Positions 33,625 to 46,049 of a stretch of 64,000 nt of DNA are shown here, one piece after another (within the stretch, counting starts at the first letter, position 1; the number at the start of each line of letters is the position of its first letter). The translations under genes and the position numbers were made by a program. This DNA is from Sclerurus mexicanus. Taxonomy: Eukaryota > Chordata > Aves > Passeriformes > Furnariidae. Under the pieces are notes generated by a model. The model saw nothing but the letters and a program-made list of their open reading frames with translations, was not told the DNA's origin and ran no database searches. The stretch is from NCBI GenBank assembly GCA_013396755.1, contig VWZF01007160.1, positions 372,001 through 436,000 of the forward strand, read 5' to 3'.

Positions 33625-36600
33625 CTGTTTCAAAGAGAAGGCTGTTTGGTGATTTTTCTTAATTACTATTTACCTAAATAAATAAATAATGCATATTCAT
33701 GGCTTTAACTAGAGTAAGTTGTGTTGAAATGTTTACCTCTCCCGAGGATAATTATTAAGGGTGGGGTGTGGGGTGCAGCAATTAATAATAAAACATTTAG
33801 ATGAGATTACAGAATGTTCTGATTGGAACAGTAAACATTATGCTAGAAATAAAAGCAAATAAACTAAGCTGTCCTGAATTTTAAAAACATAAATGCCATG
33901 CTATCTGAAGAAACACACTGAACAGAAGCAGTTTGGGTGAAGAGGCTGTGGCCTTGGAGCTCTTCAATATCACAGGGAGGCTTCTTCAGTTTAAGTTGCA
34001 TGCCTGTGGAAGAAAGTCCTTCATTTCCAGTTGGAAAAGAACTAACATGAATATTGGCATCCACACAGATTGGTGTGGCAGATGTAACACCTGTCAGTGC
34101 CACTTTGAGGCTTGGGTCCATTGATTTTTAAACCATATATTTCACCTGTTTATATCAGTAGTAAACAAAACATTCATTTGCATTGTGAACCTCCTCCCCC
34201 TCCATTTTGTACATTCCTTTGAATGAAATTCTTTGCTCAGCTGAGAGTTTGAAATTTGGACTCATCCTTTCATGTCTTTTGGCTATGGTTCCTTATCTGT
34301 TTAATCAGCTCAAAGAGAGCCAGTGATGTGTTCAAAGATTTCTGCGACAGCTGCATACCATTAGGCTGAATGATTAAAAAAACCTCATAATTGTAGTTTA
34401 GCGCAGTAAATACAGATTGGTCTTTCAGTTTAACATACGGTAGCAAGCAAACTGAGCCTTTGACAAGAGACCTGCTGCTTAACGCCATGCAAAAAAAGCT
34501 GGTCTGCCCCATAGCCCCACCTGCCTCCAGCTATTTTGGATCAGCAGAGTAGTGCAATCCAGTGATACGGTGTGTCTGCCCTGCTGCACTAGGTTGGGGA
34601 TGAAAAAGAAAATAGAAGACAGGCAGAAGATAGGTAGAAGCACTGGGGTAGCCTGTGGGGGCCAGTAGCCTTGAAGCTCTTCATGCAGATACAGTGGGTT
34701 CTCCTTGCTCATTGACGTGTCTCTTTGCAAGCTGCTGTCCTCTCTGGGCTGTTTCCTAACTTGGACATCTTTTGGGGATGAAGGCTTCAGATCTCCTTAT
34801 CTGCACCGAATTGGCCCCTTCTAAGGTATCGTCAGAAGTGCTGGGGCACTCGCTGGCACCTCGCACGCCCCGTGTGCTGCTGGCACATGTCCCCTGGATA
34901 CCATCTCATCTAGAAACCGAAAAGTGGCTTTTCTTTGACTGGAAGTGCGGTCTGACTGTTAGATGCGGTGGAGTCTTCGCTTATGTCAGTCGCTGGTGGA
35001 AGTCCTTGACTCTTCTCTGAAACAGAGAAAGATGTCGAGGAATGAGCACTGATGGGTGGGCTGCCTTGTTCCCAGCACAGAGGGAGGGAATGTCCAGTTG
35101 CCTTTGGTCCTTGTGAGGCATCTTCACAGCTGCTTTTGGCTGATAAATTTCCTCAGCCACATTTTGTTTCTCACTTTGGTGGATAAACCTTTTCCCTGAA
35201 GCATCTGCCTGCTCTGCAGGATCTGTGAGTGGTATTTGTAGCTCAGCAGACGAGGGTGCTAATGGTGGCACAAGGTGTCCTGTTGGTCCATCTGCCCTCT
35301 AGCAAAAGAGTGTGATTTTATAAGCACGGTGCATTTTCCCCACTGAAAGAATTTTTCTAGGTTCACCTCAGAAAGGGTTCTGTGGAGCAGAGATATCCAT
35401 CTCCATCTTGACCTTTTTTTTTTTTTTATGAGGGTTTCTGGGAGTTTCAGCTGCATGCCTTCTGGCAAAGCCAGTGGCAGCAAGGCAGTCAGAGCCTCAG
35501 TGGTGGTTCGCAGGTTGAGAACACATTGCACACACAGAGTGCATAGCACAGTAAACCTGATATCAGATTGCAACTAATTATCTGTGTATAAAAATTCCCC
35601 TGCTCGCCGTTTTGCCGTTAGGGGCTCGCTGGTAAGATTTATGACTCTGGCTAAAATGAACTACCATTTCCTTTTTCTCAGCATTAGTGTGCATGGCCTC
35701 TCTGGCTTTTCTTGTTAAACAGACTTGAGTTCACCCAAGAGGGAATGTATTTTTGAACCTCTTTCCCATCACCTTTCTGCCTTTCTCTTTTTATATTTCT
35801 AAAGACCACTGAAGATTACCCACAAAACATTTTCAGGTCTTTTGACTTTCCCCTCTTGGTGTGAAGGTGAAAACAGAGAAGCTGAGAGGCAGCTCCTTTA
35901 TGGGAGATGAAGCATTTGCCCACTCTCAGCCCCCCACAGCTTGTGCAGACTCACAGTAGCTGCGTACATCCATCAGCATGGGCTCCCTCTTCATAGTTTG
36001 ATGCGCAGCTATTGCATCCAGCATTTATGTGACTTAAAGGATAATTTCCTGACTTCATGCTATAACATGGGGGACTAGCTGTACACCCTGGAGAAAACCT
36101 GTATTTCTCCTGCCCTGCTGTTGCACATATATTGTCCTCATTTCACTGGCTGATGAAAATGAGACCACTGACTGAACTTTCTGAACTGACAAGTGCATGT
36201 CTGGCTTCACTCTGAATTGCCTGAAAATTAGTTTGTGTGACACTGTAAGACAGTAGGGGTTTTTTCTGAGTACAGAGGAGAAAAGGAAGCAATGTTGAGC
36301 TGCTGCCATCTCTCCTGGTTGCATTTAGACATAGTTATTTTTGTATTAAAGCTTGGAGGAAAACCAGTAGAAATGCCAGATAAACCTTCCCAAAATAAAC
36401 ATTTGTGTTAATACTTAAATATTGTTCATCTTTTGCAGCATTTACTTATCTGTTTCCCACATGCTGAACCTTATGGGAAGTTTTTGTGGTTGACTGTGGC
36501 CCGTTCTTTCATTCTATATGTTAACTGCTTTCTCAATTCGCATTTTTTAAAAACAATTGACAGTGAAAGTCTGACTGTGATAATTGTTCAACAGGGGAAC

Positions 36601-38341
36601 ATCCTTTTGGCATGGCAGGGCAGGAGTGTGTTCTTGTGGCTCACGTATGTTGGGGCAGGAGTCCTGGAGCATAAACCTAGTAGGCTGCATCATTCTGTGC
36701 CACCCTGGGAAGCATCCTTATCTGAGAAACCTAGTGCTGACTATTCCAGTATCATCTTCCAAGATGCCAGGCTCAGGGACTGCAGTCTCATCCTTGTCAC
36801 TGAACCATCTCTTTTTCTCCTGTTTGCATGTGTGTTAACCAAAATCTCGAGCCCTTAAGGAGAAATAAGCCAGATATCTGAATTTTCATCAAATCTGACA
36901 CAAAGTATTAGACTGTGACTTGTGCTGTTTATTGCTTTTACTGCATGCAGCATAAATATTCATCTTATGTCATTTGATTATGTTCTTGGAGGGTGTCTTT
37001 CTCACAGTGTCTATTAACTTTCCTTTCACACCTAGCCATTCTTTCATGAGTCATACCCCTAAGATAAAATATTTTCAGTGGTGGCTTTAAGTCAAGTATA
37101 TTCCAACAAGAAAATAATTCAGGTTTTACATGAAAATATTTACAAGTTCCTGTGGCGATACTCTTTAACTACAGCCTTATGCCTCTTCTAGCCCAGCCTG
37201 GCTGATGTGTCATGGAGCTAACTGTAACCAGAGGACAAGGAAGGCTGGAAAATTCCCCCTGTGCATATTCCTTAGCTCCTCTGAAGGTTTTCTGTTTAAG
37301 CCTAATTGTTTTTGTTAAGTGTAGCTCAGGAAAATCCAGTTTGCAGACTTCAGAGTGCTTCCCTGGCCAGCCCAGAACAGAGCAGCTACCTTTCTCTGCA
37401 GCCAGAAAAAAATTATTGTCTTGATGCTTCTCCTGATTACTTCAGTCACTGTTTCTAGCCAGACTGGTTCCTCACATTGTTTTGCCATTATCTGAGGGAA
37501 CAGCTCAGTTTCACCTCCTCTGACTGTCAACACGGCTTGCCCAGATAGGAACACACTGCAGAGCCAGTCCTTGCAGTCCTGGGATGGGTACCTGCCTGTT
37601 TCTGGTCCATACCTCCTCATTTGTGCTGGTCTTCTGCATCCCACCCGTGGGCACCAGGGAGGAAGCTGCTGTGCCCTCCCATCTCCTGGTTTTGGCTGCC
37701 CTTGGGTAAAGGGTGCACGTGGGCACAAGCAGGAGTGATGGATGAGCATGTTCCATCCCTTTGGAGTAACCGAGCAGGTTATTATGAGGAAATTAAGTGC
37801 ACTGAGCGTGAAGCAGACCATGTGTCTTTTCTGACATAGGTATCAGTATCATCTGGAGTTTAATTTACAGATTTCAGTGAGAGATCATGCACTAGATGTC
37901 AGGAGCACTGCAAATTCCTTCTCAGCCTCAGGCGACCCTTCAAGCAGTTGCAAGTTACAAATGTTCGAATGAAGCTATTTCAAACAGAAAGAAATTTTCT
38001 TCACTCAAACCCACACAAAATGTAAAGAAAAAACATTTTCTAATCTGTGATAGTGTTGCATGTAACAAACCAGGGTCCTTGACTTCACTGGGACCAATTT
38101 CTGCACACATTCATGTAAGAAGCATCATTGCACAGCAGCGAGGCACTGCTTCAGAAAATCTCAGCTCTGTTTGCACATCTGTGCTCACTTCTCCCTACTT
38201 GCAGGTATGCAGCCTTTCTTAATTTATTTTTCCCCTGTCCATGTCTGAGAGAAGCTCACCAACTTCTCTTGTTTTTATGGTACACTTTACTTAGCCCTAA
38301 TTTTACATGCCTATGATGAACATTGGTGTAAACAATCCACT
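33625..38341. other. Non-coding stretch with scattered CpG patches
   Basis: No gene is supported. CpG-containing patches occur at about 34800-34990 and 35603-35630. A T14 run lies at 35414-35427. The minus-strand open frame 37315-37821 (168 codons) and plus frame 36433-36858 (141 codons) show no domain and poor start context; they are treated as chance. Confidence 0.5.
35587..35633 (+). promoter_or_regulatory. TATA-like box followed by CpG cluster
   Basis: TATAAAAA at 35587-35594 is followed within 45 bp by four CpGs (in 'ctcgccgttttgccg' and 'gctcgctg') and a GTAAGA donor-like site at 35632. The spacing suits a small TATA promoter and a very short first exon. No transcript evidence exists in the sequence itself. 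Confidence 0.15.
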
Positions 38342-38392
38342 GTGTATTTGTTTCATTTGTGTATTTGTTGCATTTATGTATTTGTTGCTTTT
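38342..38392. repeat. 17-bp tandem repeat, three copies
   Basis: Units GTGTATTTGTTTCATTT, GTGTATTTGTTGCATTT and ATGTATTTGTTGCTTTT follow each other at 38342-38358, 38359-38375 and 38376-38392. Copies differ at one to three positions: a small minisatellite. Confidence 0.85.
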
Positions 38393-39620
38393 CTCTGTCA
38401 TTGCCCACCCTACTTCTCCAGTTTTCTTGAGCGGGACTACATGACTTTCTGTGTCTGAAACATCTTCCATTATAACCAGAATAATAGGCAGGCACATTCA
38501 TTGTGCTCTTCTCATCTTTCTTGATTTGTTCATTGCAAACTGAAGAGCTTGCCAGTTTTCCTCCTCTTAAGCATTAAAGCTCTATTAAAAACAAAACCTC
38601 TGTTTGAGACATTCTCTCCATGTAACAGAAATCCAGACTGGAAGGTGTTTTATTGTAGTAGATGCTTTTTTAACTTCACACATTATTCTGCCAGTTTGAG
38701 TGTCTGGTGTGTCCACCTTTACATTTGCGTTCCTTAATCCTAATTTCAGCTGCCAAGCAGTACTGAAAACCATCAGAAAGGAGGAAAAAAGGTAGCCTGG
38801 TTCAAATCTGTGCAAGAGGTTGTTAAACAATATAAGTTTAAAAAGACCAGAAAAATGTATAATGTACAGTTTGAAGTATTGTAACTTTTCTAGATTTCTC
38901 TGCACGCCATTAAGGCGGATACTTATTTTTAAAATAAATATAAGGTTTTCTTGCAACCTCTGAGACTTCAGGAGCTGGGTCTTCAAGTTGACATAGGACA
39001 ATGATTTTGTGGCTTCTCATGCTCCTGTACCTGATGGCCCACATGTGCAGGTCTGTGCTGAGCACTGAGACCTTGATGTGAGCAAGCCTTGGAGCAGAGA
39101 GTACATCTTCCCCTGCCTAAGATCCAGCTCCTCCCAATCCTGTAAACCCGGTCAATCAGCATGTTAAACCTCTGAAAGGCCTCTTGAATAGATGCACCAT
39201 TGGCTCTTCATTTCATATAAGCTCAGTTTTCATGTATTGCTGTAAGTTTGCAGCTGTAGCAACAGTTTCGCCTTTAATAATTTGTCTGTTTCAGAAAAAA
39301 AAAAAAGTCCTTTATTGAATGGAAAGCTTGAAGAAGCCCTCATGTTGACCATAGGCGGCGGTTAGGTTTCATTCTACCCTAAACTGACCCCTGGGCAGAG
39401 AGATTCCTGCTTTAGTCTTTTAGATCATGTGTAAAACCTGATGCTGGCTGGATCATCCCACACAGGGCAAGAATATCTGGGGAACTTGGGGCGAGATATG
39501 GAGTGAGACATTTGCAGAAGGGAATGAAATGTTTGGGATGCAGCCTCATGCTTTCTACAGCAGTCAACATCAATCAGCTCTTCTCAGAAAAGCTTCCGTG
39601 GTGCTGAAAAGTCTTCTCTT

Positions 39621-39640
39621 CCCCACTCCCCACCCCCCCC
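39621..39640 (-). other. Potential G-quadruplex (minus strand)
   Basis: The plus strand reads CCCCACTCCCCACCCCCCCC. The minus strand therefore has a G8, G4, G4 arrangement with 1- and 3-nt loops, enough for four G-tracts if the G8 is divided in two. Confidence 0.6.
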
Positions 39641-40840
39641 TTTTAAAAAAAATTTGTTTCCCTGTTTCCCAGCTCTGTTTATTCTCCTTTCCTTCTTATG
39701 TGCTGGGGCAAGTGCAATTTTAGCTCAAAAAACTAACGTACCCTAGAAAACACAGAGCCTTCTCTGACTTTATTCCTTTGACCATAGAGTAAGCAACAGT
39801 TATTTTTGTTGTACAAGTGATTTATGACTGAACAGATTTGGAGATTATATTTTTAGTTTTATAGGCAATTTAGATAATGTATGTTTGTGACCATAAATAT
39901 TTGGTATTTACAGTCTGTCAATGAACGTTATGCCCAATTGGAGAAAACTATATAAACTCAAGAAACATAAGCATTGTGTTCCTAGCATAGCCTCATGAGT
40001 CTTTTCAAGTACCCAATTAGGTTTTCTTTAAAGATAGCAATATTTTGAGCATCTGTTGGTAAATCATCTACAAGGGTGCCATCCAGAAGAAAAAAAGCTA
40101 CTTTTTCATAAGTGTACCAAGTCTCTGCAAAGCTAGGAGTAAAATGCTATAGGATCGGTTCTCAGAAAATACTGAACTTTTTAAACAGGAACAGCATCCT
40201 TAGTAAAAAATAGCAATCAAATCTCATTTGCACTGCTTTTTGTTATTTTTTTATGGAGTCATAAATAGGCATTAGCCTTAAATAGACATAGTAGACATCT
40301 CTTGAGAAAACAGAACTTTTCCTGAAGAGTTAATTTTGAAAGTTTTGGAAAAATAATAGTAGTTTAAAAAATAAATCTAAACTCTTAGGGATTATTTTCA
40401 TCTCCTTCACCTCCCCCTTTATCTAGCTTTAGTTTGTGGTAATGCTGAAGACACATCCTTTGCAGTGAACCCGGGAAGATAGATACATGCCACTGCTTGT
40501 ACCCCTCCTGTCCCTTTCTTTTCAAAAGAAAGCCATCTTCCTTTCCACTCCCAATTGCCAACTTTACTGGAGTAAATAGTAGTTGAGCATTCAAATGTTT
40601 TTTTCCAGGAAAAGGGTAAAGTGTCGGGCTCTGGCAACTTGAAAACTTCAATTTGAAAACCCCCGTAGCTTAAAACTGATTACTTCTCCTTCCACAAGTA
40701 TTTCCTGCCCAACTACTTCAGAGTGTGACCATTTCCTTCATAACTGGGGAAGCCTTTTCCAGAGTCTGGGATTGGGATGTGCGTTGTGTGGGATCTGGGC
40801 TGTGCAGTGATGCCAGGATTCAGGTGCTGGGGTGTTCACT

Positions 40841-40869
40841 CCCCCTTTCCAGCCCCCTGGCCCCAGCCC
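40841..40869 (-). other. Potential G-quadruplex (minus strand)
   Basis: Four C-tracts on the plus strand (40841-40845, 40853-40857, 40861-40864, 40867-40869) with spacers of 7, 3 and 2 nt fit the canonical quadruplex pattern on the minus strand. Confidence 0.6.
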
Positions 40870-41259
40870 TGCTCTCACCACCTCTCCCTGTCCTGGAGTG
40901 CCTCCCCTCCAGGGACTGTGTGGCAGCACAGTGAATTTGTTGTGGGCAGATGAACACTTTATTCTCTCTCCAGGTTTCGTTTCACATGGAATGACAGGTA
41001 GCTTTGCTTTAGGGTGACTGGAGGAATATGACACACATTGCATTAACCCAAGGATACCAAACTACACTGGTGGTGTTTCTTCTCTGAAACTCCCCGGAAT
41101 AAAGCAGAAACAAAGGAACAAATTTCTTTTTCCTTACTTAAATTCCTTGATGAAAGCAAAGCAAAACTTTGACAAAAGCCAGTATTAATTAATATTTAAA
41201 GTCTGCTAGATAATTTTGCTGGTTTTGTTGGAACACATTTCTGGTGTGATGTGCAGTTT

Positions 41260-41462
41260 CACAGAACCATGGGGAGGTTTAGGTTGAGCTTTAAAGCTTA
41301 TCTATTTCCAACCCCGCTGCTGTGGGCAGGAACACCTTCCAATTGACCCTTAAAGCCTCATCCAGCCTGACCTTGAGCACTTCCAGGGATGAGGCATCCA
41401 CAACTTCTCTGGGCAGCCTGTTCCAGTGCCTCACAACCCTGACAGTAAAGAATTCCTTAGTA
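41260..41462 (-). mobile_element. CR1 LINE 3' tail, about 200 bp
   Basis: This is the longest CR1 in the window. It begins TCACAGAACCATGGGGAGG near its 3' end. It continues through 'ccaaccccgctgctgtgggcaggaacaccttcca', TCATCCAGCCTGACCTTGAG, 'cacttccagggatgaggcatccacaacttctctgggcagcc', and ends TAAAGAATTCCTTA at about 41462. All phrases follow the reversed CR1 3' consensus in order. The terminal octamers are reduced to one, and the copy is 5'-truncated and inserted on the minus strand. It is better preserved than the others, hence probably younger. Confidence 0.9.
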
Positions 41463-41803
41463 TGTATGCATAAGTATGCATATACCTGTGATATGGTCTG
41501 GTAGAATAATCACAGAAGTGTTAGATTATCTGTTCTGAACTACTTCTCAGAGGTCTCATATGTTTGGGTGCTATATGAATGTGAGGAAAACAGTCTCTGT
41601 TGCAAGGTATCTAAAGTTAAAAGGTTGGAGAAAGTATGTAATGGACATGATGTAATTGTCATGTTTGACATAAAGACCTTCTGTGTTTAAAAAAAGAAAA
41701 GGCACCACAACTTTCTTTTAGAATTAGATGGAAAAAACAAACAGGGGTTTGTGAAGATTCAGTGCTTGATTTTTTTTTAATGCTCCGCTTTATTTTATTT
41801 TAG

Positions 41804-41951
41804 GTTGCTACAAGTGAGTTGTCAGGACATTGCCCTACAGAACTTTGGAGGGTCGCTTAATGGATTGCTGCAGCCTTGTAATTTCTCCATTGATCCTCTT
41901 CCCTGCATCGTGAGAACATTTTAGCCAGCACAGAACCTAGAAAAGTTACAT
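41804..41951 (+). other. Candidate 148-nt exon, possibly non-coding
   Basis: Seen in sequence: an acceptor with a T-rich tract (CTTTATTTTATTTTAG) ends at 41803, and GTAAGT begins at 41952 after CAT. One frame is open for 39 codons (LLQVSCQDIALQNFGGSLNG and on to CIVRTF) before a TAG at 41922-41924. The other two close earlier. With stops in every frame, this would be a terminal coding, untranslated or long-noncoding RNA exon. No family is recognised, and a chance pseudo-exon is a real alternative. Confidence 0.2.
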
Positions 41952-44900
41952 GTAAGTCATGAATCAAATTCCTTTCTATTTAAAGAAAAAAAAATGAAAG
42001 AAAAAGGAATGAAAAGGTCTTGGGGAGGCAAAGTGAAGGCAGTAAATATCACACTTTATAAAAACACTGTAAAAGGTGTAATTCAACTGCAAACATTAGG
42101 TGGTGGATAAATTGTTATTGAAGTAGTTACTTGCTTTTTTAACTTAGATAGTGATTGTCATTTTTAAGGCTTTTCTAAGTGTTCTGCTATGACAGTAAAC
42201 CACAGAAATACTTAAAATAGCTCTCTGCACCCCACTGCACTAACTGCACTGTGGTTCTTTGCAACTGGATGCATGTACACTTACCTTAGTGTGCCATTCC
42301 AAAGCTGCACATACTCCATGTGAGTTTGGAGGCCATCATTTGCCTAGTAGGACTGCAGGCATCCCTGTATTTCTCCCATAATAAAATCCATATCCTTCTC
42401 CTTTGCTGTTCCCAGAATACTTCCCTCAGAGGAGCCCTGATGCTGCTGCTTCTTTCAGCCTGCAGCGCCAGAAGGTTCTGTAAGCATTAATAATACCTTC
42501 ATTGCCACCTGCAGCTCCTTCCAGGTGGAATTAGGTGCTCCTCCCAATTCCCTCTGCAGGAAGATGGAGAAAGCTGTGCACCGATTTCCTAGGGACAGAG
42601 GAGATTGAGGGGACAGCAGACCCCTTCCTGTCTCCTCAGGCTGGGTCGAAGTTCCCAGTACATGTTGTGCTTTGATTTTTCTCCCAAGATGGGGAGTGAC
42701 TGTGGTTCTGTGCACATATTTCATCCCCCATCCTATGATGGCTAAGTCCTCCTCTGGAATCTTGTGTAGCATCATCCCGGCATGGAATTGGTGGGCTATT
42801 CTAGAGGGGGGAAATTGGTTTGACCCTTTGTAATTTGTCAGCAGTTCTAACCCTAATTCTGTGTTCTGAGCTGGAAGAAGCCTGTAAGGATGGCATGATG
42901 GTCTGGGCTGTCTGGAGGGTGGGACACCCCACAGCTGCCAAGTTCAGGACATGAGTGTTTTGGAACTGAAGCATTTACATTAGAAATAGACCTTTATTTG
43001 AGGTGCTTTATTTGCTTATGTGACACTAAGAGATTTATTTAAAACAAAAGAAGTCCACTGCAAAAAGAGGATAGTGTTTTAAAGAGAGGGAATTTTTTTT
43101 CTGGTATGATGAGTATCAGCAAAAATAATGGTGAAGAACTAGGCAGTGGAGAAAGTCTGGGCAGTATTTCACTGTGAATGAGGCCTTACAAGGTGTGGGT
43201 TTGATTTTGTTTTCCGAAAAAGGAAGTGTTGCCATTTCCTTGTGGGGTTGGCAATATATGGTGTAGTTATTAATCAAATCTTCAATAGCAGGAATCATTA
43301 GGCTACAGGAAAACTTTGGATCTGACTTGAAATTTGTTTTTAGTGCTTGTCTTAGGGGAGGAAAACTTGAAAATATGAGTTCTAACAGTTAGGCAGGCAG
43401 AAATAACTTGTTGTTCATTAGTCCTACTTAGCACTATTCCTATGAGGTTTGGAAGCCTTATTCACAATTTTTTACAGGCTTTTTTCATGACGTTTGAAAA
43501 GCTAATCATCAGGCACCTTGCAAATTCACTAATAGAAACAGTTCCAGAGGAACAAACTTTAAAAATATCATCCTTGTTGGGGGACTTGAAAAAGCAGACA
43601 GAAATTGAATGGACATAAATGGAAAAAAATCCCCTCTCTCATTCCAAGAAGTGCATAGGAGGTTTTGTCTTGCATTTTATTGTGCTGCAAATAATCGGAT
43701 GTCTCCATTTCCAACAGCGAAATGGGGTCTGAGGACTAAATGAACTTGAAAACCAGTGTAAGGATGTAGGAGCCATTATCAAATATGTGATTTCCTTACA
43801 TGTTTTTAACTTTGGGTTTGGTTTTTTTTTTCCTTCTCTTTTAATTATGTTGTGTGCTTGAGATATGGGTCGTCTTAAAAACATGGTGTGTGCTCTAACT
43901 CCTAGAAAAAACAAGCATCACCTGGCAGGTTGTTGGCTGGGGTGGCACCCGTTGTGTGTGCGGATCCGTGCTGGCACAGGCAGATGCGAGGGCAAGCAGC
44001 CGGTTGCTTATTTGATTTTTCAGTGTTTCCCACTGTCTGACTATTTCTGATGACAGACTCTGCCTGTAACAGTTACCTTGTTATAGCAATTTCCATAGAA
44101 AGAAGCGAACTTGCCCTTGTTAATTAGCCCAGTTGGAAAGAGCAGTTGAACAAGGTTGACGCAGCTGTAACAACTGTGTTGTTCTTGCTTTTGCCAGGGT
44201 GCAGTGTTTTTCATAAACAAATACAGCTTCCCCACATTCCATTTATTATTTAGTTTTTATAATACTACTATGATTGATATGATCTCCACATAAAGAATGC
44301 TTACTGATGTAAGCAGAAGGTACCTTCCTTGTTCTGATGGAGCATATTGAAAAGCCTTGCTGTGCTGCGTGTGCCAAGATACTACTAAAAAAAATCTATT
44401 TCTCCAGGTCCTCTGGAATTTAATCCTGTGTAGGTGAGACTGAACATATTATAATGAGGTTTTGGGTAGAAGCTGTGCTCTTTGCTGAGCGGCTCTCCAC
44501 TTGTTATCCCAAACACGAGTGGCAGAGTACATATGGAGCTTTGCCCAGGCACTGGGGATGTGGCTGTCCCTTGGAGCAGATGTCGGGGCAGGGCTGCTGG
44601 CATCCTAGTGGAGACGGGCAGCTATTCCTGGCAGTGCCTACACTCTGGTCACATTTCTCGCTTTGTTTTACACACATGTTTTCCTTTAAAAGTGGCGAAA
44701 ATAACATCCCAATCAATGTCCTGCATCTAATAAATAGACCAAATTTGTGCTGCTTATGCAATGCTGAGAATTCAGCAAGGGCCTGTGAGTGCTCCATACA
44801 GCATAAAAAAAATAAGGCAACCCAAAACTCAGAAACCTCTGTACAGGAATTTCACATTTTCTAGATATGAGTTCTTTAGAGTATTTTAAAAAATTTTAGA

Positions 44901-46049
44901 ACGATTTCTTGAAATATGTCCCATGACCATCTGTAGGCAGATGTAAATAATGAAAAATTTTAATATGCAGATTTTGGTGCTTAAATGTCTGTCACCCGCC
45001 TACTACCACAGCCTGGGAAAAATGTATCTTTTTTAAAATCTGCACTTAAAGGTCAGGTAACTTGACAAAATTAAGAAGGAAATCAGATTTCTGAAGGCAA
45101 AATCACATTACTTTGAACAGTGACTTACCAAACACTCCTAACTATCAGTGCCAAACCCTCTGCCCAAGTGCTGTGACCATCCTTGAGGACATTGTTGGGT
45201 TTATCCTACTGGATGCAAGATGTGGCCATGTCTGCATGTCATGATTTTTCTGTCGGAGTGCTGGTTTTATAGAAATGAAGGCATTTTCTTACCTATTTTA
45301 TGGTACTGACATAGCAGGACTCTGTACCTTGAGCATCTTCCGCCTTGGGGACCTTCACAATCTCTCATGGCATCCTGCTCTGGACATCACACTCACAACT
45401 GCCAAAAACCATTTTCCTGAGATCTAGGGGAAATCTTTGCTGACAACTAATCTGCCCCACTGCCCCCCTCTTGAGGATTCGTAAAGGTGTTGACCACTGC
45501 CAGTACTGCATCCGTCCCTTGGTATGATCAGGTGCTCCTTGGCACCATCAGTGCCTATGTACCTGAAACAGGCTGCACCCCCAGCCTAGGTGACTGAGGA
45601 CAGCTTTTGATAAGTGTTTGCTGCAAATACATCTATTGACTGAATATATTTTTTGTTTAGATATGCATATGCATGTATATAGGAATGTAATATATGTATT
45701 TATGTAAGTTATGTATATGTCTGCATATATATTTTTAAAGTAAAATATTTATCTGGGCAAATATAACCAATATGGTCTGAAAAGCTCTGGTGTAGCTTCA
45801 CGCACAGCAGCTGTGTGTGCACATGTGTGAGGGTGGAGAGCCAACACCCCTTTCCAGAAGTTTCTGATGGAGACTCCCATGCCAGAGGCATCCCCATTTG
45901 GGTACACACTGCAACCATGGGCTTGTATGGCCAGGAGGAGCATTCTGCTTGTGTTCAGCTGGTAACAACAGAGGAGGACAGCGGTGTTTGTTGCAGCATA
46001 GTGTGCCATATGAAACTGAATTATTCTGACACCTCTGCCCTTGTTGCCA
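41952..46049. other. Non-coding stretch
   Basis: No gene is supported. An AAG/GTAAGT donor-like site on the minus strand at about 42288 has no open exon attached. A small CpG patch lies at about 43945-44005. AT-rich, TATG-like sequence lies at 45659-45735. Confidence 0.5.
45659..45735. repeat. Degenerate AT/TATG-rich simple repeat
   Basis: Alternating words such as ATATGCATATGCATGTATAT and 'atgtatttatgtaagttatgtatatg' form an imperfect AT-rich tract, probably an eroded microsatellite. Confidence 0.6.

Larger units (their letters stand above)
38393..41259. other. Non-coding stretch with quadruplex motifs
   Basis: No gene is supported. An A12 run lies at 39295-39306. C-rich tracts that would form G-quadruplexes on the minus strand lie at 39621-39640 and 40841-40869. 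AT-rich sequence without landmarks fills 39780-40390. Confidence 0.5.

Noticed and set aside
36433..36858. 141-codon plus-strand open frame with a TTTTGCAG acceptor-like site upstream
   Set aside because: The frame continues across AT-rich sequence with no donor and no recognised protein content.
37315..37821. 168-codon minus-strand open frame
   Set aside because: No recognisable domain, and frames on both strands overlap it. No promoter, poly(A) signal or splice structure supports it.
39295..39325. A12 run near a TTTATT, considered as a processed-pseudogene tail
   Set aside because: The poly(A) and the poly(A) signal are in incompatible orientations, and no coding remnant adjoins.
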